Shown here one piece after another: positions 6,104 through 7,070 of a stretch of 7,070 bases of DNA. The DNA comes from an uncultured Chloroflexota bacterium (GTDB taxonomy: Bacteria > Chloroflexota > Anaerolineae > Promineifilales > Promineifilaceae). Within the stretch, counting starts at the first letter, position 1, and every line of letters starts with the position of its first letter. The notes under the pieces were generated by a model. That model had not been told where the DNA came from. It was given only the letters and a program-made list of their open reading frames with translations, and did not search any database. A program made the position numbers and the translations under genes. The stretch is from contig CALFEW010000596.1 of assembly GCA_937958365.1 (NCBI GenBank), forward strand, positions 1-7,070. The letters are read 5' to 3'.

Positions 6104-6145
6104 TTGACCATTGACCATTGACGATTGACCATTAGCTATTGACCA
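6104..6145. repeat. heptamer array F (TTGACCA)n
   Basis: Six consecutive units: TTGACCA, TTGACCA, TTGACGA, TTGACCA, TTAGCTA, TTGACCA. The array ends 14 bp before the kinase ATG at 6160, so it would lie in the mRNA leader if the upstream promoter is real. Each unit begins with TTGAC, close to a -35 box, but no fitting -10 box follows at 16-18 bp. Confidence 0.92.
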
Positions 6146-6159
6146 TTCAACAGGCTGCT

Positions 6160-7070
6160 ATGAAACCAGAAAAAATCGGCCGGTACGACATTGAAGATGA
6201 GATTGGGCGCGGCGGCATGGCGACCGTATTCAAGGCTTACGACCCACGCTTTGAACGCCACGTCGCCGTCAAAGTGCTGCCCCGCGAGTTCATGCACGAT
6301 CCTGAATTTCGGGCGCGCTTCAACCGGGAGGCAAAAACCATCGCCGCGCTGGAACATCCGGCCATTGTGCCGGTGTACGATTATGGCGAAGAAGATGGCG
6401 TGTTGTATCTGGTGATGCGCTACATGCCCGGCGGTTCCCTGGCCGAGCGGCTGGAAAACGGGCCGCTCACCATTGAGGAATCGGCGGAGATTTTGCAGCG
6501 ATTGGGTTCCGCCCTGGACCGCGCTCACAGCGAAGGCATCATCCACCGCGACCTGAAACCGAGCAACATCCTCTTTGACCAATATGGCGACGCTTTCCTG
6601 GCCGATTTTGGCATCGTGCGCCTGACTACATCCGATTCTAACCTGACGGCCAGTGGCAGTCTGGTGGGCACACCCACCTACATGAGTCCGGAACAGGTGT
6701 ATGGCGACAAAGAGCTAGACGGCCGTTCCGACATCTATGCCCTCGGCGTCATCCTCTTCCAGATGCTCACCGGTCAGCTTCCCTACGAAGCCGACACCCC
6801 GGCCAAAATGATGATGAAACACGTCCTGGAGCCGGTCCCCCAAATCCTCAAAAACCGGCCCGATTTGCCGCCGGAAGCCGAACAAGTCGTCAGCCGGGCG
6901 TTAGCCAAAGAGCGCGACGACCGCTTCGCCAGCGCCGCCGACCTGAACGCGGCGCTGAGTACGCTGACCCAGAAAAGCAAAACGGCCGATGAAGTTCAAG
7001 CGCAGTTGGCAACCATGCAGGCGACCATCGCCCCGGAACTGGCCGGCAAAACCACGCCGCCGTCCGACCT
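6160..7070 (+). CDS. Hanks-type Ser/Thr protein kinase (PknB-like, 3'-truncated by window edge)
   Basis: 303 full codons of a eukaryotic-like Ser/Thr kinase, running off the right edge. The catalytic domain (about 8-268) is complete: glycine loop GRGGMATV (16-23), ATP-anchoring Lys38 in AVKVL, helix-C Glu57, catalytic loop HRDLKPSN with Asp131, Lys133 and Asn136, metal-binding DFG (149-151), activation segment ending GTPTYMSPEQ (170-179) with Thr171 and Thr173 as likely autophosphorylation sites, Asp191 in SDIYALG and Arg255 in DDRF. It is therefore an active RD-type kinase. The sequence after 268 (QKSKTADEVQAQLATMQ) begins a linker; any transmembrane or sensor region lies outside. ATG 6160 sits 10 residues before the core, as usual for the family; only a weak CAGG is upstream. 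Proximity to an RsbU-type phosphatase and STAS proteins suggests, but does not prove, a shared signalling pathway. Confidence 0.95.
   Translation, partial: MKPEKIGRYDIEDEIGRGGMATVFKAYDPRFERHVAVKVLPREFMHDPEFRARFNREAKTIAALEHPAIVPVYDYGEEDGVLYLVMRYMPGGSLAERLENGPLTIEESAEILQRLGSALDRAHSEGIIHRDLKPSNILFDQYGDAFLADFGIVRLTTSDSNLTASGSLVGTPTYMSPEQVYGDKELDGRSDIYALGVILFQMLTGQLPYEADTPAKMMMKHVLEPVPQILKNRPDLPPEAEQVVSRALAKERDDRFASAADLNAALSTLTQKSKTADEVQAQLATMQATIAPELAGKTTPPSD

Larger units (their letters stand above)
248..6726. repeat. dispersed palindromic octamer ACGGCCGT, 13 copies
   Basis: Exact copies start at 248, 434, 908, 1601, 2623, 2852, 3192, 3273, 3540, 4449, 4918, 5891 and 6719. Five are extended to the palindromic decamer AACGGCCGTT (247, 1600, 2622, 3539, 4917). 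All lie within coding regions, in all three frames: read as Asn/Asp-Gly-Arg (6 copies), Thr-Ala-Val (6) or split as Leu-Arg-Pro-Ser (1). About 0.1 copy would be expected in 7 kb of random equal-base DNA, a few tenths after allowing for GC content. This resembles the HIP1 palindrome of cyanobacteria in style, but the sequence differs. Function unknown. Confidence 0.9.

Noticed and set aside
6104..6145. TTGACCA units as a series of -35 promoter boxes
   Set aside because: No acceptable -10 hexamer lies 16-18 bp downstream of any unit; the likeness to TTGACA is better explained by the heptamer consensus.
1..7070. Mobile element, prophage or integron
   Set aside because: No transposase, integrase, terminal inverted repeats or target duplications were seen; the gene content is chromosomal.

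Overview
The window carries part of a general-stress or signalling locus of the RsbU/RsbV/RsbW 'partner-switching' type, flanked on the left by the 3'-truncated, divergently read queG gene and on the right by a 3'-truncated Hanks-type Ser/Thr kinase. Moderately GC-rich DNA, large multi-GAF PP2C phosphatases, abundant Hanks kinases, and degenerate tandem repeats between genes all fit a filamentous or environmental Chloroflexota (Anaerolineae/Caldilineae-like). This assignment is inference only; there is no rRNA or marker gene here to confirm it.

Layout. 1-693 (-): queG, epoxyqueuosine reductase, running off the left edge. 694-843: divergent intergenic region with a degenerate 7-bp repeat array, an extended -10 promoter and a strong Shine-Dalgarno for the next gene. 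844-1188 (+): STAS-domain anti-sigma-factor antagonist (RsbV-like). 1189-1356: intergenic region made almost entirely of 7-bp units that fold back on themselves. 1357-1797 (+): RsbW-like HATPase kinase. 1807-2151 (+): a second STAS antagonist, 9 bp after the kinase. 2152-2309: intergenic region with a 14-bp direct repeat. 2310-5225 (+): membrane-anchored, four-GAF, RsbU/SpoIIE-type PP2C phosphatase with its metal-binding Asp residues intact. 5226-5304: short gap with another heptamer array. 5305-6051 (+): LOG-family nucleotide phosphoribohydrolase. 6052-6159: gap with a possible promoter and a TTGACCA heptamer array. 6160-7070 (+): Ser/Thr protein kinase, catalytic domain complete, C-terminus outside the window.

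How it works together (inference from the families): environmental or redox/ligand input to the GAF domains would activate the PP2C domain. This dephosphorylates one or both STAS proteins, which then bind the HATPase kinase and free its unknown client; no sigma factor is encoded in the window. Having two antagonists around one kinase suggests two inputs or two outputs.

The most unusual signal is at the DNA level. (i) Six different degenerate tandem arrays all share a 7-bp period. They occupy every intergenic gap longer than 10 bp, and one lies in frame inside queG. (ii) The palindromic octamer ACGGCCGT occurs 13 times, always inside genes, in only 7 kb. Together these resemble the STRR heptamers and the HIP1 palindrome known from cyanobacteria, but with different sequences.
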